A stretch of DNA of 64,000 bases, taken from assembly GCA_012932865.1 (NCBI GenBank), contig SAXG01000008.1, positions 1,178,001 to 1,242,000 on the forward strand. The letters run 5' to 3'. A program made the position numbers and the translations under genes. Shown one piece after another: positions 50,067 through 62,131 of the stretch (its first letter is position 1; each line of letters opens with the position of its first letter). The DNA is from Amylostereum areolatum (lineage: Eukaryota > Basidiomycota > Agaricomycetes > Russulales > Stereaceae). The notes below the pieces were generated by a model. The model was given only the letters and a program-made list of their open reading frames with translations. It did no database searches and had not been told where the DNA came from.

Positions 50067-50696
50067 ATGGTCGCCGAGACACGCGGTTCCTCCAAGAAGG
50101 GCATCTTCACCGACTCGAAGCATAAGAAGAAGTCCTCGGGAAAGGGAAAGCGGACTCATCCTGCGTCATCCCCTAAAAAGGCCTCATCCCTCGCGCCTCT
50201 ATCCGCGACACAGATCGAACCCCCCGTTGGGCGACCCCCGGGTCGCCAATCCCAGCGCCCGACCCGTCGCAGTGTCCGTCTCATGCTACGTGACATCCCC
50301 GACATCCCCGACGAGAACGCTGCACCCCACCCTCCTCCTGCTCCTTCCTCGCTTCTCGCCCCTTTCGCGAGCAAGCAGGCCCAGCACGGGAACGCCCAAC
50401 ACACCGTCGACGAGGTGGTTTCCGCCCTTCCCAGCCGGCCAACTGCAGGCAAAGCTGCGACTCGGAGAAGGCGGCGGGGCCCATCCGCTGCGAGCAGGGC
50501 CAAGCCCGCCTCTCCTCCCCCACCGCCGCAGCTCCCCCCAAACGCTCCCGACTTCTCTGGCTCCGCATATACCCTGGTCGATTTCGGGTCCCAGAAGGAT
50601 GTCTTCGAGTCTCCGACGCCGCACATGACGGAAAGGACGGCGTCGACGTTCCTGCCTCCGAAGGCCCAGAGGAACGCGTTGGGAGTTGCATTCTGA
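50067..50696 (+). CDS. Small basic, low-complexity protein
   Basis: Single-exon frame of 209 codons plus stop. It is rich in Lys, Arg, Ser, Pro and Ala, with several basic clusters (SKHKKKSSGKGKR; TRRSVRLML; ATRRRRRGPSAASRAK) that would serve as nuclear signals, and a Pro-run before a short hydrophobic motif SGSAYTLVDFG. I do not recognise a family. The start motif ETRGSSKK faintly recalls the N-termini of the preceding array, and the upstream TATA box supports a real gene, but no homeodomain remains. An intrinsically disordered nuclear protein is the best description. Confidence 0.5.
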   Translation: MVAETRGSSKKGIFTDSKHKKKSSGKGKRTHPASSPKKASSLAPLSATQIEPPVGRPPGRQSQRPTRRSVRLMLRDIPDIPDENAAPHPPPAPSSLLAPFASKQAQHGNAQHTVDEVVSALPSRPTAGKAATRRRRRGPSAASRAKPASPPPPPQLPPNAPDFSGSAYTLVDFGSQKDVFESPTPHMTERTASTFLPPKAQRNALGVAF

Positions 50697-50930
50697 AGGC
50701 ATGGCAGATGGTCGTAAACTCACGTTACATTTACCTCCTCCCACTTACCTCCTTTCTGCCTTCTTTCCTCTTACTGCCTCCTCTTTCATATTTAAACCAA
50801 GCAATGTACAGTACCATCACTATACCCCACATTATATATCCCTGTGATCCACGCAAAGCGAATGATGGATAAACTACATTATTTCCCGACCAAACGACGA
50901 AGTAAGTTACTTTACAAGAGACCGCCCACG

Positions 50931-52457
50931 CTAATACAGGACCTTGCTCAGCCGCTGAACGCTGTTGAGTAAGATGTCCCCCTTCCTTATGACCGTCTCC
51001 GTCTGCGCATTTTTCAGCGCCGGCCGGTTTGTCTCCACGACGCCATGTACCTTGTCGATCGTGGCGTGTAGCCGTCCCGACGCGATGAAGCGCGAGATTT
51101 CGCTAGACGTCGATGGCACCCGTAGGTCAGCTGGTGTGTGAAAGAGAGAAAGAGAAAGGACGCACTTGTCCACGAAATCGACGGTGACACCGAACGCGGC
51201 GCTGAGGCTGTCGAGCGTGAGGGATTGGTAGGATTGGAGGAGCTGGGCGTAGGCTAAAATCCGCATTTCGCGAACGTAGTACCGCGTGTGGGGGGCGAGC
51301 AAACGAGAGGGGAGAAGGTGTGTTTGTTCAAGGGTGGCTGGGTGAAGGCGGTAAGTTGGCGAGTCTGGGTGCAAGGGAGGCAGAGCGCGCACCTAATGCA
51401 ACAAAGAACTTGTCGTAGTGGCATTCGTAGAGGCTTTTGATAAATTCGGCCAGTGTGGGTAGTTCGGGGAGCACCTGAACAACGTCCGATGCCTTGATGA
51501 TCTAGGGACAGGCGTCGGGTCAGTCCCGAACACGATGTGACTTGAAGCTGGAACGCGCACCTTCTTCTTCAGGTCTACGCGCTCTAGTGTCAGGGCCCCG
51601 GAGATGACGGTGAGCGCGACGAAGTCGTTGTAAGACACGAGCTCAGTGGCGGTGAACGTCGAGAGCGCGTCGATGAACAGATCCGCCGCAGGCTTGAATT
51701 GGCGAATGGAAAGCGAGTGCAAGCCACGGTAGACCTTGAGCCGGTTCCGCCTGTCCCAGTCGCCGCCCTTCTCGACCGTCTCCTCGGCGGTGGCGAGGTT
51801 GGACGCGATGATCTGGTTGTCACCGAAGAAGAAGCCGATGCGGACGAGTGTAAGGACGATGTCTATTCGGGAGCCGACGCCGGGCGTTTTTTCGAGTGCG
51901 AGTTTCTGTGCTTCTAGAGCTTTATCCTGCGGGGATGGCGTGTTCAGCGGGTAATAGCGACGGCACGACGAGAAGGGACAGGAAATCGGGGTCGCTGCAC
52001 TAGGCATTCGAAGCGGATAGTGCAAGGATCGTGACCATGGATGTACCCGGTAGAAAAAGCACATCATGCCACACCGTATTAGACGTCCAAGCGAAAAAGA
52101 TGTGGTGGGTCAACTCACCTTCTCCCCGATCCGCGTCAGGTAGGTCGCCTTCGCGCGCAACGCGTCCGCAATGTCCGTCTCGCCCTCTGTCTCGGTCGCC
52201 TCCTTCAGTTTCTGATCGAATTTCTCCAGCTCATCTGCATTCAGCTTCTCCATCTTCTCCAGTAATGCCTGGTCCAGTGGAAGCACGTTAGAGGCGGCGA
52301 CGAGGCGGTAATAGGGTGCCATGTGGTCAGCCTCAATGCCGGCGAGGAGACTGTGTCGTGCATGTTCATGGAGATGGGAAAGTGAAGGCTGGGAGAGGAT
52401 GTAATGTTCTTGTGGGAGGGCGAGGTTGGGATATGGGAGGACTTTATCTTCGGCCAT
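50931..52457 (-). CDS. RPN7: 26S proteasome regulatory subunit Rpn7
   Basis: Five exons (52,457-52,119; 51,926-51,561; 51,501-51,393; 51,337-51,166; 51,102-50,931) give 385 codons plus stop, the usual size of Rpn7/PSMD6. The helical-repeat N-terminal half includes [21 protein letters not shown] and [17 protein letters not shown]. The PCI domain is in the second half ([60 protein letters not shown]). The end [16 protein letters not shown] is the typical C-terminal helix of the lid bundle. It is a structural lid subunit of the 19S particle, in nucleus and cytoplasm. Its start codon lies 381 bp from that of RPN6 on the other strand. Confidence 0.95.
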
Positions 52458-52838
52458 GGCGGAGGAAATCAAGTTGTCTAGCTTTCTGCTTCAGACTCGA
52501 AGACGCGACGCGTACGTGCGTGACGAAGTCACACTAACGTCGTGACCAATGCCAATGTCACCGTCCTCAACTTGGCCTCCTCGCCAATCTTTCCCCCCTA
52601 CCTTACCGTAGGCTCTCTCCATTTTCATCTAAATGTATTAATGGTGCAGCTACAGAGTTTCAGAGGACGATGGATGTTCAAAATCTATGCACGAATGAAC
52701 TTTACGTTCGGATCGGAAAGTGTTACCTGTCACCCACGTCACGCCCATGACCGACGCGTCAGCCTCGTTCGAAGGACGCGTCTCATCTCCCTCCATCCAC
52801 CTCCTGACCTTCCGAATCTCTCCCTCCCTGCACAAACA
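52458..52838. promoter_or_regulatory. Shared divergent promoter of RPN7 and RPN6
   Basis: The 381-bp interval between two oppositely transcribed lid subunit genes must hold both promoters and 5' UTRs. It contains an imperfect palindrome GTGACGAAGTCAC near 52,519 and a CRE-like ACGTCA core near 52,736. No copy of the yeast Rpn4 site GGTGGCAAA was seen on either strand. Confidence 0.55.
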
Positions 52839-54551
52839 ATGGCGATTAGCAAGATAGAAGAGAAATTGGCGGAGGCTCAGTCTCTATCATCAACAAATCC
52901 CAGCCGCGCTGAGGCGATCTACAAGGAGATTCTCAGCGGTCCAACGGCGTCAGAATCGCCCGAGACGCTGCGACACCAGGAGACAGCTCTCGTCAAACTC
53001 GGAGAGCTTTACAGGGATCAGAAGTAAGTCATTCATTTGGCTCGAAACTTTCATGCATGACTGACCATCATAGGAATGCGAAGGGCCTCGCGGAGGTCAT
53101 CACACTCTCGCGGTCGTACATGTCCTCCACAGCGAAAGCAAAGACAGCCAAACTCAGTATGTAATCCCATATACCTGCACCCGGCACCCGCTAATGGCTG
53201 TACTTACTTTTGCGCAATTCTGCGTGCAGCCCGTACACTTTTGGACTTCTTCAACCCCATACCCGACTGTCAGAACGTCCAGATCGCCGTGCTCGAAGAG
53301 AACATCGAATGGGCGAAGAAGGAGAAGCGAATCTTCCAGAAACAGAACCTAGAAACCCGCCTCGTTGGCATGTGCGTAACATCCCGCCTCACCCTTTCGC
53401 CTCTAACCGTCCTCCAGTTACCTGGAAATGCAACAATACAAATCCGCGCTTTCGCTCATCGACAACCTGCTCACCGAGCTTAAGCGCCTGGACGACAAGA
53501 TGGTCCTGACGGAGGTCCACCTCCTCGAATCGCGCGTCTACCGCGGCGTCGGAAACCTCGCCAAGTCCAAGGCCGCGCTCACCTCCGCCCGCACCGCCGC
53601 CAACTCAATCTACTGCCCTCCCCACCTCCAAGCCGCGCTCGACCTCCAGTCCGGCATTCTCCACGCCGAGGATAAAGACTACAAAACGGCGTACTCTTAC
53701 TTCTTCGAGACGTTCGAGAGCCTTAGCTCCCAGGACGACCCAACTGCGCTCAACGCGCTCAAGTACATGCTCCTTTGCAAGGTCATGCTTAACCTCGTGA
53801 GTGGCTCCCCGTGCTCCACCTGCTCCTGCCACTGACCTCTCCGCTTGCATGCAGTCAGAAGACGTCGACGCGCTCCTGGGCCTCAAGTTTGCTGTCAAGT
53901 TCGCCCAACTACGCGACGTCGAGAGTATGCGTGCCATCGCGCGCGCTCACCAGAACCGTGACCTAGCAGCGTTCGAACAAACGCTGCGTGATTATCGCGG
54001 TATGTTGCCCGACTTCTTGACCCTATCGCCTTACTCATCGTCCTCGCAGAGCTTTCGTCTGACCCAACGATCCGATCACATCTCTCGGCTCTCTACGACA
54101 CCCTACTGGAGCAGAACCTCCTGCGCATTGTCGAGCCGTATTCCGTGGTGGAGATCGAGTATGTCGCGCAGCAGGTTGGCCAAGGACGACAAGCCGTGGA
54201 GACGAAGTATGTATCCTGTCAATCGTGAGATTTGGCCGGAGCTGACGTTCGAGTACTATGGTAGGTTATCGCAGATGATTCTGGATAGGTTGCTTCACGG
54301 CGTTTTGGACCAAGGGCGTGGATGCTTGCTCTTATTCGCTGAACCAAAACTCGACGTGAGCTCCTTTCTTCCATACCCACAACATTGCTCTGACCCCACC
54401 CTTAGTCTACGTATGGAGCTGCTATCCAAACGCTAGAGCAGGTGAGCAAGGTGGTCGACTCCTTGTATGCGAAGGTATGTGCCAATCCGCTGGTTGCGAA
54501 GCGCGTTCTAACGGGGTTTCGTGTGGTGTTTAGTCTGTCAAAATAGCATAG
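52839..54551 (+). CDS. RPN6: 26S proteasome regulatory subunit Rpn6
   Basis: Nine exons (52,839-53,023; 53,074-53,156; 53,230-53,371; 53,418-53,796; 53,855-53,999; 54,050-54,206; 54,265-54,355; 54,406-54,474; 54,534-54,551) give 422 codons plus stop, matching Rpn6/PSMD11 in length. The N-terminal solenoid ([59 protein letters not shown]) is followed by the PCI part ([52 protein letters not shown]) and the C-terminal helix ([15 protein letters not shown]). Rpn6 clamps the lid to the core particle. The final coding exon is only 18 nt. Confidence 0.95.
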
Positions 54552-55229
54552 CATGGTGTATCGTTACTCGCTGCACGTTGTATCATATTATTTCGCGGTT
54601 CGTTTGTGGGAGTGCCATGAGGGTCTACAGGTGCTGGTGACTATCCAACGCTGGATCCAATCGAGTCGTCGTCGCCTACTTAGCGGTCTGATCAACGGTG
54701 TTACTTCATGTCCATCTCCTCTCTTTCCTCGTCACTTTGTTGATCACACATGGGATTGCCGACAGATCAGACTGCCAACACCTCAGTAGGACGACTACCT
54801 CATGGACCACAAGCTCGCCTTCGATGCTTCAAGCTTAGCTTCATCTCGCACGTCCTTCAAGCCTTTTAACCATATGGACGTCCTGGACTCTATTCGTCAT
54901 CTTCTTTGGTGCTTGTTGGCCGGAGACCTTATCGTGGGATCTTCTATCCAAGGGAGTCCGCTACGACGATCATGACCACATGAAGCCACAAATGCGCTTG
55001 TCGCGATTTCTAGGTATGTTTGTCCCTGGCCTGGGGTACGTGGGGCGTAGGCGCTATTTCTGACGTCTTTGCTGGCATTCGGTAGACCGTATCCGCGCGA
55101 AATGACATTGGTTCAATATCGGTCGCTCGAAGCAACCACCGGGCCACGTCAGGTCTAGTATATAAAATGAGACCTCCGTCCATTCCTACCTAACGCATAT
55201 GTGGGTTTTGAGATGTCAACTTCAACTAA
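54552..55229. other. Intergenic spacer
   Basis: 3' side of RPN6. No gene is supported; small frames lack motifs. Confidence 0.45.
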
Positions 55230-55460
55230 TCAAGCTGTGCAGCCGAGAATCTTGAACAGATATTCAGCCTGTTCTACAAGAGGTAGTACCACTGCTGTCG
55301 GGAGATCCTCCGTCGAGCTCCGGACGGCGACGAAGGGACCTTGCCTTTGAGATGCCTGCAGTGCATTGTACAGTGGCTTCAAGGGTGGCACGATGCTCAT
55401 CTTCTTCTCACGCCAGAAGGTTCCCTCATATGGCGCTGTAGCTTCACTGGCAAGTCGCAT
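55230..55460 (-). pseudogene. Remnant of a DUF6535-family C-terminus
   Basis: A 76-codon frame contains PLKPLYNALQASQRQGPF...SSTEDLPTAVVLPLVEQAE. It aligns with LLKPLYDALQAAQGS...SSQDLPPALTPLPVERDQ at the end of the interrupted 8.4-15.7 kb copy. Upstream sequence to about 55,600 has no matching family sequence and no membrane region, so only the last tenth of the gene remains. It looks like a truncated, non-functional fragment. Confidence 0.6.
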
Positions 55461-55599
55461 CTGCGCATGAGTCCCCCTGACCTGTGGAGCCGTATTCGGT
55501 GTCCTAAACTGGCTGTGGGAATTGAACGAGCGCTGTCATGGTCATTGAACGTTCGGAGATGTATTTGACTGTACTTGAAAGATATAAATACTAGGGGAC

Positions 55600-58500
55600 A
55601 GCGGGTCAGACAAGTACAGCAGAAGGAGCTTCGCCGGGAAGTGGAACTTGGAAGTATATGGAACGAGATGCGACCACGGCGCACTACTAACTGGCCAATC
55701 GGCGCCGCTCGGCAGATGGCGGAACCAATCAGCCTTGAGTATCGGAGTCTCTCATGATTGGTCCTTCGTAACTTGGGTACTGACAAATTCTCCTGGCAGA
55801 GGTGGGATAAGCAAACAGCATTAGGACAACATAGCGTATCTGCATATGCTCACGTTGTGAGCTTTTACTTTATACTCCCACACATCGGGACCCACGTTTC
55901 TGCTTGAGCAAACTCGTACACACGTGTTTCGCTTCCCAGACTTCCCTGCCTGGAACGGTGACGTCACGCGTTCGCCTGCGACGCGTCCAGACCGCAGACG
56001 ATGGGCGCGTTCAATCCGACACGGCCAGACCGCGCGCGAGCTGACCGCGACCCTTCGCACCTTTCTTCCTGCCACCACGTCGTCGCCTCTCCCACCGCCC
56101 TCTCACCACTCCCCCGCCTTTCCGCCTCCCTTCCGCCTCTTCCTGCGCCAGTTTTTCTGTCTGGCGCTCGTACGCGGGGACAAGACATGCGTATATGCGC
56201 CTATTTGGACGAGAAAGACGCCGTTTTCTCGGGGAACATCTCATCAGCCAGTGGTCTGCGGTCGAAGACGCCCCGATCTCCCTGGCAGCCCTCGTTCATA
56301 TCCTGTCCGGACGGAGGAAACGAGACTTTGGTGACTTCGGTACTGTGCTTAGAGATGATGGGACTGGTCAGGCGGGTGAGTGTGAAGTACGTCGTCATGC
56401 ATTTCCCATCGATATCGCACCTCTGACATGCGAATAGGCCATTGATTACCGCGCGAAGTCGCGCGCGCGCCGGGAGGTGCGCATATACCCGCCCGCGGTG
56501 CGCCCGTCTTCGAATTCTGACCATGTATGCGTTCTGATATAGTGTCCCCAGGTCCCTCGACGTCAGCAATCGCCGAAAACACGTTGTTGTTATGGCCCCA
56601 GGCGTCATTTCCGATGCCTTTGCTCGCTTTGTTGCTCGGCGATCATGGTCTTCGCGCAAGACGACCTGCCACGAGGAAGAAAGAATGGGGACTGGGGAAC
56701 CGGAATCGTGGAATGGCCCTGGATGGCGTTCGAGGAGAAACGCCTGATTCGCGTGGCACGTCCAGTGGAACGGTTTGGAAGCGTTCAAAAACGTACTTAT
56801 GACGTCGGCGTGCGTCTCGACCCTCGCTGCCCACGCGCTGGTCCCGACGGTCCCGACTCCCATACCGAGGACCTTCGCCCCGTCAAAGTTATAAAGAGGA
56901 GTCGGCAACGGCTCACATACACCACGGGGTGGTGTGTACGTCGTTGTACCCATCACTGCAAGAGTACGAGTAAGTAAGTAATCTGTCCTCCGACGGGCGT
57001 CCTCGTTCATAGGTTACCAGATCTCACGCAGAATTCGCGCTTCGAAAGCGCAGAAGGAACATGACGAAGTAAAATCGGGGCGCCCACCTCCATCTCCGTC
57101 GTTCAAGCGCGTCATCGAGGCTGCCTTGGGGAGCTTGGACGATTGAACGATTATCGGGCGTTCCTTGCCCACTGTCGCCACGGTGTATGAGGTCAGAGGT
57201 GATCCGATGGCTGACGTCCCCGTCCACCAGCTTCCACGCATCGCCGCATCGCCGCCATCTGAATTCCAGAAACACCGCTCGCTCGCCGGAGCGCGCGCAC
57301 GTCTGCGGAAACAACGCCGAGCGAGCCGGCAGCAAATCCGATATTCTGGGAATAGGAAGGGGGGCAATGATGTCAGTTCGTGGATGGACGTTTCGTGTGG
57401 GCACGGGGGTGCGCGGGCGTAAGAAACTGGGAGGCATGGGACGACCATGAGGTGCGTCGTGCGCGTTGGACCGTGCGCGCTATGCCCGACCGGTGCGCTT
57501 CTGTGACGGTACGATCGTGTCTTGTGACGACCGTGCGGACGAACTAATGCGTATACAGAAACTGTTGACCGACCGTGAGCGGGTTCGGGGTGGGCTGATC
57601 TCAGGACTCAGTACTCAGCTTCGACGCTCGTCCAGGATAAGTCGCGTCGCTGCCAGTGGGAGAGAATCAAACTTCGATCGGGATGCGGAAGGGAAGATGA
57701 AGGGGGAGGATACCCTGGATTTGCTTCGCGCTCGGTCGCACTTGGAGACACGGACCTTCCTATGGCTCTCGGATCTCCCTACACGCTGGGGGAGTTGGGA
57801 GACTGGATACACAGGTTTGGACTGGCACTTCAAGCTTTCAAGCTTTCAAGGCATGCCTTCATACCAGTCGAAACATATTTGGGCGTTGCCCACGTGCTGG
57901 TCCCAGGGGGTCCACCGGGTCCTCCTATTCATCGGATCGTCGGAGCGGTGTCCTTCGCAAAGATGTGGGGAGACTGCTATCGCGGCGGCCGTGTTCTAGC
58001 CCCTTGTTTCGGACCCCCGGGGCGCACGGATTCAAACCGGCATCTGTGCCGCTGTGCGCCATCCTTGAGGCATACGGCTTGGTTTCATCTTTCCCACAGC
58101 TTCAACTTCGAGCAGATGTGTGGGGGGAATTTGGTGGGAGGGGTTGCCAAGAAATCGCCTTGGTCACGCATACCCTCAACAAGGGATGGATAGCGAATGC
58201 AAAATAAATCCATTGTGGCCATTCAATATACGGACAACGCGCGGGGGACCAGGGAGAGATGAAGATGTCGAAGGATCGAGGATCGAATATCGAGGACAAA
58301 GGAACATGGAGTCGGAGTCGGAGCGCGCCGCTCGCAAGTTGAAGTTGTTCGGGTGGAGCGCGTCGTCGTTCGACGTTCGCTTGCAGTTGCATGATGCTGT
58401 CGGCGGCTCTCGAGCAGTCTGGTGCGCCCGAGACCTGGCGAAGACCAAGGCCGCCATGGGGACAGCTCAGGCAGAGCGGGCGTCGGGGGGAGGAATTTGT

Positions 58501-58875
58501 AGCGTGCGCGAGCCTGGACGCGCATGGACCGGGCCCAGGCCCGGGGGAGGCTCGCAAGCGTTGCGGAGCAGGGCGACGGCCCCCGAGGGCGTCCGGGGAG
58601 ACCCCGAGGAGCGCGGCGCGGACAAGAGCTGGCTCGACGTCGAGGGGGTCGTATAGGTCGAGGCGGGAACGATAAAAATACGAAGGGAAGCCGGGCATGA
58701 GGGGGGGTGCCGAGGCAGAGTGCGGGAATATTTGGTTGAGAGAAGGGAGCGGAGAGTGAAGAGCGCGGGAAGATTAGCTAAGCAGAGGGATGGGGGGATT
58801 GTGGCAGGTTCTCGAGTTGCTTTGCTGAATCGTGAGGAACGCTCCGGTCGAGGTTTCGCGCTTATAATCGTCATC
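55600..58875. other. Intergenic region upstream of SKN7
   Basis: About 3.3 kb. The longest frame is 269 codons on the minus strand (57,010-56,201), with others of 140-200 codons around 57.5-58.7 kb. None shows a recognisable domain or conserved splice pattern. The last several hundred bases are the SKN7 promoter. Confidence 0.4.
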
Positions 58876-61800
58876 ATGGACGGCCGGGCTCCCCATTATT
58901 CTGGACTGCATCCATCCCATTCTCACTCCCGACAGCCAATGTACCACAACTCGCAGCTTCCTCCCCCGTCGCAGCTGCAACATCTCGCCCCCGCCTATTC
59001 CAGATCCAACACCCTCGCCCCCATCCCCGCCCTGGCTCAGACACACACACCGCGGTTCGCACCCGCGTCTTATCACCCTTCTCTCAACACCACCACCCTC
59101 CCACCTCTTCCCTCAACCTCATCACAACTCCCCTGGCCGTCACATCGCACCTCCAGCTCTCGCGATGAGCGATACTCTTCAAGACCGCAGGAGACCGTCA
59201 AGCCTCTCTCACACGAACCTCCTCCCCCATCACAACCCCCACCGTCCAGCCATGATCACCACAAAGACGTACCGGAGGAGAGCATGCCCCCCACTTCGGA
59301 CTTTGTCAAGAAGCTCTACAAGTGCGTGGCACCCCCTTCCTTCCATCTCCTTTCGATCGCTCACGTTTCCTCAGGATGTTGGAGGATCAATCTTTCCAAC
59401 ACGTCGTCTCCTGGGGCCCCCACGGCGACTGCTTCGTCGTCAAAGTGCGCTCGCTTTTTTCCTTTTTTTACTTCTGGGCCGCGTTTCACCCCCGACACCC
59501 CTCTCGGTCCGTCTTCCGCAGGACATGAACGAGTTTACGAAATCCATCCTCCCGCGCATGTTCAAACACTCAAACTTTGCGTCCTTCGTCCGTCAGCTGA
59601 ACAAGTACGACTTCCACAAGGTCAGTCCCCCCCCTCCCCCGCTATCGCTTCATCGCGGCATTTGCCGACCCGGCCTCCGTTTGTCCCGCCTGCAGGTCAA
59701 GAACACGGACGACAACGCGTTCGGGGAACACGTACGCCCTCTCCTTCCTGCTTCCTTTTTTCGCTCAACTCAATCCGGACTCTATTCACCAGAGTTGGAC
59801 ATTCCGACACCCCGACTTCCACGCCGACCGCCGGGATGCGCTCGAGAACATCAAGCGCAAGGTCCCCGCCGCGCGCAAGTCGCTTAATAGCCGCGCGAGC
59901 GGCGGGCGCGGATCCCCCTCTCCGTCCTCGGTGGGCACAGTCGAGGCGCTGCAGGCGCAGATCGATCGATTAGTGCAGACCCAAGACGACATGACGGCCC
60001 ACATCCGCAATCTCGAGAATAACTATCAGAACGTGCTCACCGAGATGGTCAACTTCCAGCGCAACATGGCGCAGCAGGACGGCCTCATGCAGAATTTGAT
60101 CTCGTACTTTTTGCAGATTGAGAATGGTCAGTAGTTGTGCGCCTGCCTTTCCCCCCTCTTTTTTCGATTCAGAACGGACGTTTCCCTCCTGCTCTCGTTC
60201 TCTCGTCCCCTTCCCGCTCCTCTCGCGCGTGCTTCTTCTTGCGCTCGCTCCATGTTGGTTGTGTGTACAAAGTCTAATCAAGTCGGTCCACGTCCGCGCC
60301 GTTACCGTTGTAATTCTATAATCACCGCATGCTACGTCCTGCCCCGCCGCGCCTGTCTCTGTCCGTGTAAAAACGGGGATGCTGACGCCCGTTCACATCC
60401 CGCAGGAAAAACTGTGAAAGAGGACCCGCTCTCGGCCACCTACGCCCCCGACGCGAATCCGTTCCTACCCACGCAAGAAGCTCAACGGATCGTCGGCGCT
60501 TACCCAGAGACCGACGTCGCCCGCGCCTCCCTCTTCCAAATGAACGAAATCTCACGGCGCGCGGAAGTCGCGGGCATGTCCTTCGCAGGCCCAGTGCCCG
60601 CCGCATCGTCCTCTCAATCCCAATCTCAAACGCAACCCCCGCAAGCATCCTCATCTTCCTCCGCCCCGCAACAGACTCAAGCAGAGGACGCCCCACAACG
60701 TCCACCCAGTGCCGGCCGCATCTTCGCCACCGCTGCGGGTCTCATGGTGCCCCCGCCCCCTGCGCCCGGCCCTGACATCGACCCCCCACTGAGCCGACAA
60801 GACGCGCTGGCGCGCATCGAGGAGCTTGCGCGCAATCGACCGCAAAGCGCACAGGGCCAGCCCGCGGAACCCGGCTCGGAGCCATTCATCATGCCGTCGT
60901 CGCCTGCGCCTGCGGACGGGGGAGGGGGCGGCGCGGTGCTCGCGGGGTACGGCGCGGGCGCGGCGGGCGCGTCGCACGAGGGGCTGCAAGTGTTCACCCT
61001 GGGTCATCTGATGCCCAAGTCGAGCGTGGACGACGCGAACGGGAACTGGAGCTTCGACGCGAGCCTGCTCAACGACCTCATGCCGCTCCCGGACATCGTC
61101 GCGCCGGAGGGGGACATGGGCGGGATGGAGGCGTCGGGGTCGGGCGCGGGCGCTGGGTTCGTGAGGCCGTTGTCGGCGCAGAAGTTGCGGGTGCGGCGGT
61201 CGACGTTCGTGCCCGGGTGGGCGGTCCCGCCGCGGGTATTGTTGGTGGAGGACGACGCGGTGAGCAGGAAGCTGTCGAGCAAGTTCCTGCAGGTGTTCGG
61301 GTGCACGATCGACGTCGCCGTCGACGGCGTGGGCGCGGTCAACAAGATGAACTTGGAGAAGTACGACCTCGTGCTCATGGTGCGTGCGCTCGTGTTTGCT
61401 TACCTCGCTTGGGCGCCTGTTTTTGATGCGGGGCGCGGGCAGGATATCGTGATGCCGAAGCTGGACGGCGTGTCGGCGACGTCGCTCATCCGCCAGTTCG
61501 ACCATATGACGCCGATCATCTCGATGACGAGCAACTCGAAGCCGAACGAGATCATGACCTACTACCACTCCGGTACTTTTTCTCTCTTGCTTCGACCTGC
61601 TCTCTAGTTCATGCTCACTTCCCCCCGCGCAGGCATGAACGACATCCTCCCGAAACCGTTCACGAAAGAGGGTCTGCTGGATATGCTCGAGGTGTGTCCG
61701 TTTCTCTCCCTTCCCCTCGTCCCGTCATCCTGACCCTCCTCGCCCTCCGCAAGAAACACCTGATGCACCTGAAGGTCATCCAGCAAATGGGCAAGTTTCC

Positions 61801-62131
61801 GCGCGGGATCGGCGCGCCCGCGGCGTCGATCGAGGAGGACGGCGACGCGAACCTCGCCGTGCAGCCGTCCGCGAACCCGCCCGCGCCCGCGCCGGAAGAC
61901 GAGGGCAAGATCAACCCGCTCGCGGGCATGGGCCTCACGGACGAGCAGTACTCTATGATCCTGCAGGGGCTCGTGAGCGGGGAGGCGGGGATTGAGTTTG
62001 GGCTCGGGATTGGGGGCGGTGTGGGTGTGGGCGTAGGCGTAGGCGTGGGCGTGGGTGGGGAGAAGCGCGGGCTCGATGAGGCGGAGGACGAGAGGGAAGG
62101 AAAGCGTGGGCGGTTCGAGGTGCTGGAGTGA
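58876..62131 (+). CDS. SKN7: Skn7/Prr1-type HSF and response-regulator transcription factor
   Basis: Nine exons (58,876-59,321; 59,375-59,444; 59,522-59,620; 59,696-59,731; 59,793-60,126; 60,406-61,379; 61,443-61,572; 61,633-61,691; 61,754-62,131) give 841 codons plus stop. The first 135 residues are Pro/Ser/His-rich. The HSF-type DNA-binding domain spans about 138-240 ([50 protein letters not shown]). A coiled coil follows at about 265-328, then a low-complexity linker. The receiver domain at about 602-718 has acidic VEDDA, phospho-acceptor Asp654 in DIVMPKLDG, Ser in MTSNS and Lys in LPKPF. It is the terminal regulator of the fungal Sln1-type phosphorelay and of oxidative/cell-wall stress responses. 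The tail contains a Gly-Val repeat. Confidence 0.93.
62018..62060 (+). repeat. Hexanucleotide repeat encoding Gly-Val in SKN7
   Basis: About seven GGCGTR/GGTGTG-type units encode alternating Gly and Val in the C-terminal tail of Skn7. The run is in frame, so slippage would change the length without breaking the frame. Confidence 0.7.

Noticed and set aside
56201..57010. 269-codon minus-strand frame
   Set aside because: No recognisable domain, no TATA or intron pattern, in a region rich in chance frames.
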